Shown in pieces: positions 1-6,931 of a stretch of DNA of 6,931 nt; within the stretch, counting starts at the first letter, position 1, and each line of letters opens with the position of its first letter. The notes beneath the pieces were generated by a model. It had not been told where the DNA came from. It saw nothing but the letters and a program-made list of their open reading frames with translations, and ran no database searches. Made by a program: the position numbers and the translations under genes. This DNA is from Oscillospiraceae bacterium UBA6370 (GTDB taxonomy: Bacteria; Bacillota; Clostridia; Oscillospirales; Oscillospiraceae): NCBI GenBank assembly GCA_002437735.1, contig DJRC01000067.1:1224-8154 (forward strand). The letters run 5' to 3'.

Positions 1-1151
1 TCCGCACCGCCGCCATCCACGACGACAATCCCGAGATCTCCGGCGCGGTCACGCGCGGCATCCCGGTCTTTGAGCGGGCGCAGGCGTGGGGCGCGATCAT
101 GCACGGCTACCGCAACGCCCTGTGCATCTCCGGCACGCACGGCAAAACGACCACCACCAGCATGGCGACGCACATCTTCATGGCCGCGGACGCCGACCCC
201 ACCGTGATGATCGGCGGCACGCTGCCGCTGCTCCACTCCGGCTACCGCGTCGGCCACGGCGACACCATCATCGCCGAGAGCTGCGAATACTGCAACTCGT
301 TTCTGAGCTTCTTCCCCACCGTCGCGGTCATTCTCAACGTCGAGGCCGACCATCTGGACTTCTTCAAGGACCTGCACGACGTTGAGCACTCCTTCCGCCG
401 CTTCGCGGAGCTCGTTCCCGCCGACGGTCATGTGGTCGCCAACTGGGACGACGCCGGCGTGCGCGAGACGCTCGCAGGCTACACCGGCTCGCTCTTCACG
501 TTCAGCGAGCGCAACGCGGACGCGCACTGCCACGCGGAAAACCTTGTCTACACCAACGGCCTGCCCTCGTTCGACGTCATCTGCATGGGGCAAACATACG
601 CCCATGTCGCCCTTGAGGTCGGCGGTGAGCACAACGTGATGAACGCGCTTGCCGCGGCGAGCGCCGCCTACGTCCTCGGCATCCGCGGCGAAGCCGTGGA
701 GCAGGGCCTTGCCACCTTCACCGGCGCGGGCCGCCGCTTTGAGAAAAAGGGCAGCTATCACGGCGCGGATGTTTACGACGACTACGCCCACCATCCCGGC
801 GAGCTGCACGCCCTGCTGACGATGGCGAAGGCGCTGCCCTACCGGCGCATCGTCTGCGCCTTCCAGCCGCACACCTACACGCGCACCAAGGCGCTTTTCG
901 ACGAGTTCGTGCAGGAGCTCAAGCTCCCCGACGTGCTGATTCTCGCGGAAATTTACGCCGCACGCGAGCAGAACGACATCGGCATTTCGTCCAACGACCT
1001 CGCCAAGCGCATCCCCGGCGCGATCTACTGCCCCACGCTCGACAAGGTGACGGAGGCGCTGCGCGCCGCCGCGCAGCCCGGCGATCTGATCATCACCGTC
1101 GGCGCGGGCGATATTTACAAGGCCGGCGAGAAGCTGCTGCGTGAGAACTAA
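1..1151 (+). CDS. murC: UDP-N-acetylmuramate--L-alanine ligase (MurC), 5' end missing
   Basis: MurC is the cytoplasmic ATP-dependent ligase that adds L-alanine to UDP-MurNAc, the first amino acid step of the peptidoglycan stem peptide. The reading frame is open from the window edge (first whole codon at base 3) and gives 382 residues. Full MurC is usually about 450-460 residues, so roughly 70-75 residues of the N-terminal UDP-binding domain lie outside. Visible Mur-ligase marks, in fragment numbering, are the ATP-binding loop GTHGKTTTT (about 44-52), AESCEYCNSF, and NVEADHLDFF in the central domain. Further on come DDYAHHP and AFQPHTYTRTKALF in the C-terminal domain, and a closing VGAGDIYKAGEKL. 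AESCEYCNSFLSFFP resembles clostridial MurC more than proteobacterial forms. No frameshift is seen. The next gene starts 23 bases downstream on the same strand, so they are probably co-transcribed. Confidence 0.97.
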   Translation, partial: RTAAIHDDNPEISGAVTRGIPVFERAQAWGAIMHGYRNALCISGTHGKTTTTSMATHIFMAADADPTVMIGGTLPLLHSGYRVGHGDTIIAESCEYCNSFLSFFPTVAVILNVEADHLDFFKDLHDVEHSFRRFAELVPADGHVVANWDDAGVRETLAGYTGSLFTFSERNADAHCHAENLVYTNGLPSFDVICMGQTYAHVALEVGGEHNVMNALAAASAAYVLGIRGEAVEQGLATFTGAGRRFEKKGSYHGADVYDDYAHHPGELHALLTMAKALPYRRIVCAFQPHTYTRTKALFDEFVQELKLPDVLILAEIYAAREQNDIGISSNDLAKRIPGAIYCPTLDKVTEALRAAAQPGDLIITVGAGDIYKAGEKLLREN

Positions 1152-1174
1152 CGAGACAGAAAGAAGGCTTCCTC

Positions 1175-1717
1175 ATGTACCTCTCCCCCGTCTACACGAC
1201 CGCTCCCGCCGCTGCCGACGAGCGCGTCGGCGTGGTCTTTGCCGCGCTCGGCTCCCTCGGCATCCCCTACATCCGCTTTGAGCATGACGCCACCGCCACG
1301 ATGGAGGACTGCGCCGCCGTCGGCGAAGCGCTCCACGGCACCATCTGCAAGAATCTCTTTCTCTGCAACCGCCAGCAGACGGCGTTTTATCTGCTCACCA
1401 TGCCCGGCGACAAGCCGTTCCACACGAAGGATCTCTCCGCGCAGATCGGCTCGTCCCGCCTGTCCTTCGCCCCGCCGGAGAAGATGGAGGAGCTGCTCAA
1501 CACGCACCCCGGCTCCGCCTCGGTGATGGGTCTGCTGTTCGACACGGAGCAGCGGGTGCAGCTCGTGATGGACCGCGACGTGTACGACGCAGAGTATTTC
1601 TGCTGTCACCCCTGCGACAACCACGGCTCACTGAAGATCAAAACGAGCGACCTGCTCACAAAATTTCTTCCCCATGTCGGCCACACGCCCATCGTCGTGG
1701 ACCTGCCGAGGGAATAA
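1175..1717 (+). CDS. YbaK/ProX-type aminoacyl-tRNA deacylase (prolyl-tRNA editing domain protein)
   Basis: A 180-residue protein matching the YbaK/ProRS-associated INS editing-domain family, which acts in trans to hydrolyse mischarged tRNA such as Ala-tRNA(Pro) or Cys-tRNA(Pro). Supporting features are a one-domain length, a family-like N-terminal segment (FEHDATATMEDC), and CKNLFL with lysine 59, the position of the conserved catalytic-site lysine. They continue with LTMPGDKPFHTKDLS, SSRLSFAPPEKMEELL, HPGSASVMGLLFD (111-123) and CHPCDNHGSLKI (144-155). The usual family loop reads GSxSP; here valine 117 replaces the proline. The start is supported by AAGAAGG at 1161-1167, seven bases before the ATG. 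It follows murC by 23 bases and ends just before a terminator, so it is probably the last gene of a murC transcript. The family assignment is firm; which mischarged tRNA it clears cannot be told from sequence alone. Confidence 0.88.
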   Translation: MYLSPVYTTAPAAADERVGVVFAALGSLGIPYIRFEHDATATMEDCAAVGEALHGTICKNLFLCNRQQTAFYLLTMPGDKPFHTKDLSAQIGSSRLSFAPPEKMEELLNTHPGSASVMGLLFDTEQRVQLVMDRDVYDAEYFCCHPCDNHGSLKIKTSDLLTKFLPHVGHTPIVVDLPRE

Positions 1718-1723
1718 GCAAGC

Positions 1724-1755
1724 AAAAAAACGTCTGCCGACGGCAGACGTTTTTT
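1724..1755. terminator. Bidirectional intrinsic terminator between convergent genes
   Basis: Seven A's at 1724-1730 precede an eight-pair GC-rich stem (CGTCTGCC at 1731-1738 with GGCAGACG at 1742-1749, three-base loop GAC), followed by six T's at 1750-1755. Read on either strand it is a hairpin followed by a U-run. It sits 6 bases after the stop of the deacylase gene and 3 bases after the stop of the minus-strand phosphopantetheinyl transferase gene, so one element ends both transcripts. Confidence 0.93.
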
Positions 1756-1758
1756 CCG

Positions 1759-2358
1759 TTATGTGATGTCCCCCAGTGTGAAGCGGCGCACCGGAGCGAG
1801 CGCATCGTCCGTGTGCGTGCAGACGCAGGCAACGTAGCTAGGAAAGGTCTCAATGTACTCGAAGCGCTCGCCGAGCATGGTGGGCGAAGCCTCCCGCTTC
1901 ATCGCGGCGAGTCCGGCGCCGCCCCACTTCGCGCGGCTCTCGCGCCGCGTCCAGCTCTCAAAGAATTCGCGCTCGGTCACAGCGCCCGCGAGACGCTGCA
2001 TCGTCCGCTCGCTCACGGGCCGGATGCGCTCGATGTCCACGCCGATGGGCCGGTCGTGGATGCCCACGAGCACCGCGCCGCGCGTGTGGCTGAGGTTGAA
2101 CTGCACCTCGGGATGCTCTGCGAACTCGGGCTTTCCGTACTTATTATAGGTCAGCGTCGGCAGCTCGCGCCAGCCGTAAAGAGCGTTGAGTCCGAGCCAA
2201 AGCGCCGCGTAGGCGCAGATCGGCTCGTGGCCGATCACTGGGTCCTTGAGATGCGCAAGGCGCTGTCGCCGCTCCGGCGGGACAAGGCGCAGCAGCCGTT
2301 CGACCTCCGCGTCGGTAAAGGGACGCTCCAGGCGAACGGAAATAAGCTGTATCTGCAT
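1759..2358 (-). CDS. 4'-phosphopantetheinyl transferase, Sfp/AcpT superfamily
   Basis: The enzyme moves the 4'-phosphopantetheine arm of coenzyme A onto a serine of acyl- or peptidyl-carrier proteins, activating them. The 199-residue product shows the family motifs in order: NKYGKPEF (72-79), FNLSH (87-91), IGVDIERIRP with likely Mg2+ ligands D108 and E110, and FFESWTRRESRAKW (132-145) with E140 and K144. The lysine of the usual W-x-x-KE motif is arginine 139. The length is a little below Sfp (about 220). The ATG at 2358 was chosen because GGGAGGGGG lies 8 bases upstream (2367-2375) and the protein start matches the family; the frame is open further upstream, but that stretch covers the promoter. 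It has its own promoter (2395-2423), diverges from dnaG, and has no carrier protein, NRPS or PKS gene nearby, so its target is unknown; fatty-acid ACP is possible if the genome lacks AcpS. Confidence 0.9.
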   Translation of the reverse strand: MQIQLISVRLERPFTDAEVERLLRLVPPERRQRLAHLKDPVIGHEPICAYAALWLGLNALYGWRELPTLTYNKYGKPEFAEHPEVQFNLSHTRGAVLVGIHDRPIGVDIERIRPVSERTMQRLAGAVTEREFFESWTRRESRAKWGGAGLAAMKREASPTMLGERFEYIETFPSYVACVCTHTDDALAPVRRFTLGDIT

Positions 2359-2394
2359 CGCCGCGTCCCCCTCCCTTTTCCCTATCTTTTTGTC

Positions 2395-2423
2395 AGTATA
2401 GCGTATTCCCTGCCCCCTGTCAA
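2395..2423 (-). promoter_or_regulatory. SigA-type promoter of the phosphopantetheinyl transferase gene
   Basis: On the minus strand TTGACA (2423-2418) is followed by 17 bases and TATACT (2400-2395). The -35 is a perfect match to the housekeeping consensus, the -10 matches at five of six positions, and the spacer is optimal. Transcription would begin near 2388, giving a leader of about 30 bases ahead of the ATG at 2358, with the ribosome site inside it. This is the clearest promoter in the window. Confidence 0.85.
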
Positions 2424-2484
2424 ATTTCGGCGAACGCTGCATAAATTTTTTGCCGCAAAAAGAGGAACGGATCGATCGGCGGCG

Positions 2485-2496
2485 TATAAATAGAAT
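2485..2496 (+). promoter_or_regulatory. Possible -10 region for dnaG-rpoD
   Basis: TATAAA at 2485-2490 runs directly into TAGAAT at 2491-2496, both -10-like, in the AT-rich gap between the divergent genes. Initiation near 2500 would leave a leader of about 35-40 bases before the dnaG ATG. No convincing -35 hexamer stands 16-18 bases upstream, and there is no TGn extension. The operon needs a promoter in this gap because the upstream gene is divergent, but the exact site is a guess. Confidence 0.3.
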
Positions 2497-2537
2497 TGTA
2501 CGAAATTGTGCCATTTTTCCGGAAAGGAGGACGAGCC

Positions 2538-4317
2538 ATGGCGTTTCCCCAGAGCTTTCTGGACGAGCTGGTCGCCCGCAGCGACATTGTGGACGTGGTC
2601 GGCAGCTATGTGGCGCTGACGAAAAAGGGCGCGAACTACTTCGGGCTCTGCCCCTTTCACAACGAAAAGACGGGCTCGTTCTCCGTCTCGCCGGACAAGC
2701 AGATCTACCACTGCTTCGGCTGCAAGAAAGGCGGCGGCGTCATCAGCTTCATCATGGAGGAGGAGAACCTTTCCTTCCCCGACGCGGTCCGCTTTCTCGC
2801 CAAGCGCGCGAATCTGCCCGTTCCCGAGGAGGAGCAGGGTGAGGGCAGCCGCCTGCGCGCACGGCTTTTGGAGCTCAATCGCGACGCGGCGCGCTTTTAC
2901 TACGAGTTGCTGCACGATAAGCGCGGCGAGGCCTGCGCGGAATACCTGAACCAGCGGCGGATCACGCGCAGGACGGCGGTCAACTTCGGGCTCGGCGCAA
3001 GCGCCGACGAGTGGGACGGCCTGCTCGCGGCGATGACCAGAAAGGGCTACTCCAAGGCCGAGCTGCTCGCCGCAGGACTGGTCGTGCAGGGCAAGGGCGG
3101 CAGCGTGTACGACAAGTTCCGCAAGCGCCTTATCTTCCCCGTCATCGACGTGCGCGGCGACGTGGTCGCCTTCGGCGGGCGCATCGTGGATAAAAACGAC
3201 CCGGGCGCGAAATATATGAACTCGCCCGAGACCATCATCTACAGCAAGCGCCGCGTGCTCTACGGGCTGAACCTCGCCAAGAAGAGCAAGCGGGAGAATA
3301 TCATTCTCGTCGAGGGCAATATCGACGTGGTGATGCTCCATCAAGCGGGCTTCGACAACGCCTGCGCCTCGATGGGCACGGCGCTCACGACCGAGCAGAT
3401 CCGCCTGCTCTCGCGCTACACGAAGGAGCTCATTCTCTGCTACGACAACGACAACGCCGGGCGCATCGCCACGCAGAAGGCGCTGGAGCTGCTCAACGAC
3501 ACCGATTTTTCCGTGCGCGTGCTCGAGCTTCCCAACCGCATCGTGGACGGGCAGCCGGTCAAGCAGGACGCGGACGACTTCATCAAGAACCAGGGGCCCG
3601 ACGCCTTCGAGCAGCTGCTCAGCGGCAGCGAAACGGGCATGGACTTCCGCATGGCGCGGCTCGCGGCGGGCTTCGACCTCACGAGCGATCATGGCCGCAT
3701 TGACTACGCCGCCGCCGCGGCAGATCTCCTCGCGGAGCTGCCGAACGCGGTGGAGCGCGAAATTTACACCACCCGCGCTGCGGCGTCCGCAGGCATCTCG
3801 CCCGACGCCCTCAAGCTCGAGGTGCAGCGCAGCATCAAGCGCCGCGGCTATCGCCAGCGGCGGGAGCAGGAAAAGCGCGACCTCAACGTCGCCGCGCAGG
3901 TCCAGCCGAAGGAGCGCGCCATCCGCTACGACAATCTCCGCTCCGCCATGGCGGAGGAGGGTGTGCTGCGGCTCCTCTGCACGGACGACAGCGTGTTCGG
4001 CGGTACGCCGCCGCTGCGGGAGGAGGAATTTTCCTCTCCCCTGCTCGGACGCCTTTTCGCGCGGCTGTGGCAGCAGCGGCAGGAGTCGGGCCGCATTTCG
4101 CTCCCCCTCCTCGCCGAGAGCTTTACGCCCGACGAGGTCAGCCACCTCTCCACCATCGTGCAGAAGCCGGAGTCGCTGAAAAACGCGCCGCAGGCCCTGC
4201 GCGACTACATCCGCATCATTCAGGAAGAATACCACAAGCGCAGCGGCGCGGGGCTTGATCCCCTTGCCGCCGCCACCGAAAAATACAAAGCCCAACTGGG
4301 TCACGGAGGAAAGCAAC

Positions 4318-4325
<8 letters not shown>
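2538..4325 (+). CDS. dnaG: DNA primase
   Basis: DnaG makes the short RNA primers for replication, working with the replicative helicase at the fork. The 595-residue product has the full bacterial architecture. First comes the CHC2 zinc-binding domain with C38, H41, C59 and C62. The RNA polymerase basal part follows, with [17 protein letters not shown] and [20 protein letters not shown]. The TOPRIM catalytic core has E259 in LVEGNIDVV, then GTALT and the metal-binding D303-N-D305 in [17 protein letters not shown] is at 342-350. A helical C-terminal region, probably helicase-interacting, begins around 465. The start at 2538 is set by AAAGGAGG at 2523-2530, seven bases upstream, and by the family-typical [11 protein letters not shown]; an in-frame ATG at 2496 has no such site and would add an atypical 14-residue leader. 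It is first in a dnaG-rpoD operon, and its stop overlaps the rpoD start by 8 bases. Confidence 0.98.
4305..4309 (+). promoter_or_regulatory. rpoD ribosome-binding site inside the dnaG coding region
   Basis: GGAGG at 4305-4309 lies within the last codons of dnaG, eight bases before the rpoD ATG at 4318. It fixes the rpoD start, since the frame is open upstream to an ATG at 4255 whose product would begin with a proline-rich run unlike sigma factors. The arrangement allows ribosomes finishing dnaG to restart on rpoD. Confidence 0.85.
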
Positions 4326-5700
<1,375 letters not shown>

Positions 5701-5721
5701 GCAACTGAAGCAAACAGCGAA

Positions 5722-5758
5722 AAAATACCGTCGGGGGATCGCTCCCCGACGGTATTTT
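5722..5758. terminator. Strong bidirectional intrinsic terminator after rpoD
   Basis: A perfect 15-pair inverted repeat: AAAATACCGTCGGGG at 5722-5736 pairs with CCCCGACGGTATTTT at 5744-5758, with the seven-base loop GATCGCT. The plus-strand arm ends in TTTTCTTT, and on the minus strand the hairpin ends in six T's (complement of 5720-5725). It starts 21 bases after the rpoD stop and also lies downstream of the minus-strand flavodoxin unit, so it probably ends both. Confidence 0.93.
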
Positions 5759-5767
5759 CTTTCCCCT

Positions 5768-5786
5768 GCCCGCGCGCTCCGCGGGC
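5768..5786. other. GC-rich hairpin downstream of the flavodoxin unit
   Basis: GCCCGCG at 5768-5774 pairs with CGCGGGC at 5780-5786 around a five-base loop. There is no T-tract on either side, so it is not an intrinsic terminator by itself. It lies between the end of the putative 29-residue ORF and the main terminator and would form a second stem in the 3' end of that transcript, possibly protecting it from exonucleases. In DNA this GC-rich, chance formation is quite possible. Confidence 0.4.
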
Positions 5787-5796
5787 TATATCCGGC

Positions 5797-5886
5797 CTAT
5801 CTGCCGATGGCAAGACACAGCAGAACGGCCGCAGTCAGCATAAGGGTCGGCAGCTTGCGCCGAAGCCTTTTCCGCGCGCTGTCCAT
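5797..5886 (-). CDS. Putative 29-residue single-pass membrane peptide
   Basis: A tiny open frame starts 10 bases after the flavodoxin stop. Its ATG at 5886-5884 is preceded by AAGGAA (5893-5898) at a six-base spacing; this ribosome site overlaps the flavodoxin TAA. The predicted peptide has a very basic N-terminus (MDSARKRLRRK) followed by a hydrophobic run of about 16 residues (LPTLMLTAAVLLCLAIG), then arginine and a TAG stop. That pattern suggests a small membrane-anchored peptide with its basic N-terminus in the cytoplasm. I recognise no family and assign no function. The well-placed ribosome site and stop ahead of a terminator support a real gene; the very short length means chance cannot be excluded. 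A longer in-frame start at 5985 would read through the flavodoxin gene in another frame and give an Arg/Ser-rich, non-protein-like leader, so it was not used. Confidence 0.45.
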   Translation of the reverse strand: MDSARKRLRRKLPTLMLTAAVLLCLAIGR

Positions 5887-5896
5887 TGCCGCTTCC

Positions 5897-6319
5897 TTAC
5901 TTCGCCAGCGCCCTGCCGAGCTCGCGGCAGGCCTCGAGCGCCGCGTCGTCGGGCGCGTCGCAGCAGGTGACACTCTCGCACACAAGGTTCAGTCCCGCGT
6001 CGCCGCAGTCCTTCTCCCAGTTGCGCATCCACTCGCCGTCGCCCCAGCCGTAGGAGCCGAACAGCGCCGCGCGCTTGCCGCCGAGGCTGCGCTTGCACGC
6101 GTCGAACATCGGCTGGAATTCCATTTCCTCCAGCACCTCGCTGCCCATGGCGGGACAGCCGAAGGCGATGGCGTCGTAGGCGTTTAGGTCGCCAAGCTGT
6201 ACCTTGTCGGGCGTGAGCAGCACAGCCTCCACGCCCGCGGCGGTCATGCCCTCGGCCACGGCCTTCGCCATAGCCTCCGTATTGCCCGTGCCGCTCCAGT
6301 AAACAACAGCAGTTTTCAT
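5897..6319 (-). CDS. Flavodoxin, short-chain, FMN-binding
   Basis: A 140-residue flavodoxin, a soluble one/two-electron carrier that uses non-covalent FMN and often replaces ferredoxin when iron is scarce. The N-terminus MKTAVVYWSGTGNTEAMA carries the phosphate-binding loop SGTGNT (9-14). FGCPAMGSEVLEE (53-65) covers the first isoalloxazine-side loop, and LFGSYGWGDGEWM (86-98) the second, with aromatic Y90 and W92 positioned to stack on the flavin. The length fits the short-chain group (about 138-148), without the extra loop of the long-chain type. The ATG at 6319 was chosen because it begins the flavodoxin beta strand and has AAAGGA (6330-6335) upstream. It lies 32 bases after the DUF3793 gene on the same strand, indicating an operon. 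The electron partner is unknown. Confidence 0.95.
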   Translation of the reverse strand: MKTAVVYWSGTGNTEAMAKAVAEGMTAAGVEAVLLTPDKVQLGDLNAYDAIAFGCPAMGSEVLEEMEFQPMFDACKRSLGGKRAALFGSYGWGDGEWMRNWEKDCGDAGLNLVCESVTCCDAPDDAALEACRELGRALAK

Positions 6320-6341
6320 ATTCGTATGTTCCTTTCGATGA

Positions 6342-6354
6342 TGATATAGTATCA
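6342..6354. repeat. Short palindrome upstream of flavodoxin
   Basis: TGATA at 6342-6346 and TATCA at 6350-6354 form a perfect inverted repeat around a three-base centre. It overlaps the DUF3793 stop codon and lies about 22 bases before the flavodoxin start. It could be a small operator or merely chance; a five-base half-site is weak evidence. Confidence 0.25.
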
Positions 6355-6903
6355 AACTGCGACGGCAAGCTGCTCGAGCTTCGAGCCGGTCTGCCAAAGT
6401 GCGCAGTAGATCTCCGTGCATTTCTTGAATTTCGCGAACAGGGCCTGCGCCTTGGCCTCGTCGCCGTAGACTTTCCACAGTCCCGCGCACTTGAAGCCGT
6501 TCGCGCGGTGGTCGATGAAGCCCTTGACGTCCTCGGGCGGATAGCTGAGGAACAGTCCGACCTCGTGCGGGAACTCTCCGCTCTCGCGGAATCGGCGGAT
6601 GAGCCGAGCCACGCAGCGCGCGCAGCTCTCATCGGCGTAGCCCGCCTGACGCAGCAGCTCGGATGCCAGCGCGTCCTGCAGGTCGCGCCGCAGCTCGGCG
6701 GGACGGTAGAGGTAAAGGAGCGCCTGCCCCTCCAAAAAACGGATCGGCAGCAGGCACAGGCCCTTCGGCACCAGCAGCCGGTTCAGCCGCCGGATGTCGG
6801 CCAGCAGATCCTCGCGGTCCTCGCAGGGACAAGGAAACAGGTTTCCCGTCTTGATGCCAGCAAGCGTCGGCGCACCCTGACGGATCAGAATTTCTTCAGA
6901 CAT
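6352..6903 (-). CDS. DUF3793 family protein
   Basis: A 183-residue soluble protein of unknown function that I recognise as DUF3793. The marks are APTLAGIKTGNLF (11-23) near the N-terminus, LLYLYRPAEL (62-71), the central block FPHEVGLFLSYPPEDVKGFI (111-130), and GLWKVYGDEAKAQALFAKFK (141-160) followed by KKCTEIY. It has eight cysteines, including a CPC pair (25-27) and CxxC (94-97), but no clear metal-binding signature and no membrane segment or signal peptide. The start is certain: AGGAGGTGAG (6909-6918) lies five bases before the ATG at 6903. It is first in a minus-strand run with flavodoxin and the putative micropeptide, which hints at a role in redox or iron metabolism, but that is context only. 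The gene is complete; its promoter lies mainly beyond the window. Confidence 0.87.
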   Translation of the reverse strand: MSEEILIRQGAPTLAGIKTGNLFPCPCEDREDLLADIRRLNRLLVPKGLCLLPIRFLEGQALLYLYRPAELRRDLQDALASELLRQAGYADESCARCVARLIRRFRESGEFPHEVGLFLSYPPEDVKGFIDHRANGFKCAGLWKVYGDEAKAQALFAKFKKCTEIYCALWQTGSKLEQLAVAV

Positions 6904-6921
6904 TTGCTCTCACCTCCTGTT

Positions 6922-6927
6922 ACTATA
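6922..6927 (-). promoter_or_regulatory. Possible -10 element of the DUF3793-flavodoxin unit
   Basis: TATAGT on the minus strand (6927-6922), inside a short AT-rich stretch at the window edge, resembles a -10 hexamer. It would place the transcription start very close to the ribosome site, and any -35 lies outside the window, so this is only a candidate. Confidence 0.2.
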
Positions 6928-6931
6928 TATT

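Noticed and set aside
1148..1624. Minus-strand frame of 158 codons opposite the deacylase gene
   Set aside because: His/Gly/Val-rich antisense translation without motifs; the plus-strand product matches a known family along its whole length.
1813..2493. Plus-strand frame of 226 codons opposite the phosphopantetheinyl transferase
   Set aside because: It has no family features or ribosome site, while the opposite strand carries all the transferase motifs and a promoter.
5768..5786. GC hairpin considered as a second intrinsic terminator
   Set aside because: Neither side has a U-run; the adjacent hairpin at 5722-5758 is the credible terminator.
5835..6632. Minus-strand frame of 265 codons spanning flavodoxin and DUF3793
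   Set aside because: It is out of frame with both recognised genes; its start is Ser/Arg-rich and lacks a ribosome site. It is not a fusion or a broken gene.

Overview
The window is GC-rich, densely packed DNA of a chromosomal, housekeeping character. The genes most resemble those of high-GC gut Clostridia (Oscillospiraceae-like). This rests on the clostridial style of MurC and of the primary sigma factor, strong AGGAGG-type ribosome sites, a TTGACA-N17-TATACT promoter and a DUF3793 gene, a family I know mainly from Clostridia. The taxon is inferred; there is no rRNA here to confirm it.

Layout from left to right: (1) Bases 1-1717, plus strand: the 3' part of murC (peptidoglycan precursor ligase), followed 23 bases later by a free-standing YbaK/ProX-type aminoacyl-tRNA deacylase. 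(2) Bases 1724-1755: a hairpin with an A-tract on one side and a T-tract on the other, serving as a shared terminator for convergent genes. (3) Bases 1759-2358, minus strand: an Sfp-type 4'-phosphopantetheinyl transferase with a near-consensus housekeeping promoter. (4) Bases 2359-2537: a divergent intergenic region. (5) Bases 2538-5700, plus strand: dnaG (primase) and rpoD (primary sigma factor), overlapping by 8 bases; this is the core of the classical macromolecular-synthesis operon. (6) Bases 5722-5758: a second strong two-way terminator. (7) Bases 5797-6903, minus strand: a probable operon of a DUF3793 protein, a short-chain flavodoxin and a possible 29-residue membrane peptide.

The genes cover cell-wall synthesis, translation quality control, carrier-protein activation, replication priming, core transcription and redox/electron transfer. 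They form four transcription units separated by two bidirectional terminators and one divergent promoter region. No mobile element, CRISPR array, tRNA, rRNA, riboswitch or defence system was seen. The least explained part is the right-hand DUF3793-flavodoxin-micropeptide unit. The N-terminal extension and internal insertion of the sigma factor are the main protein-level oddities. I found no convincing evidence of a wholly new system.
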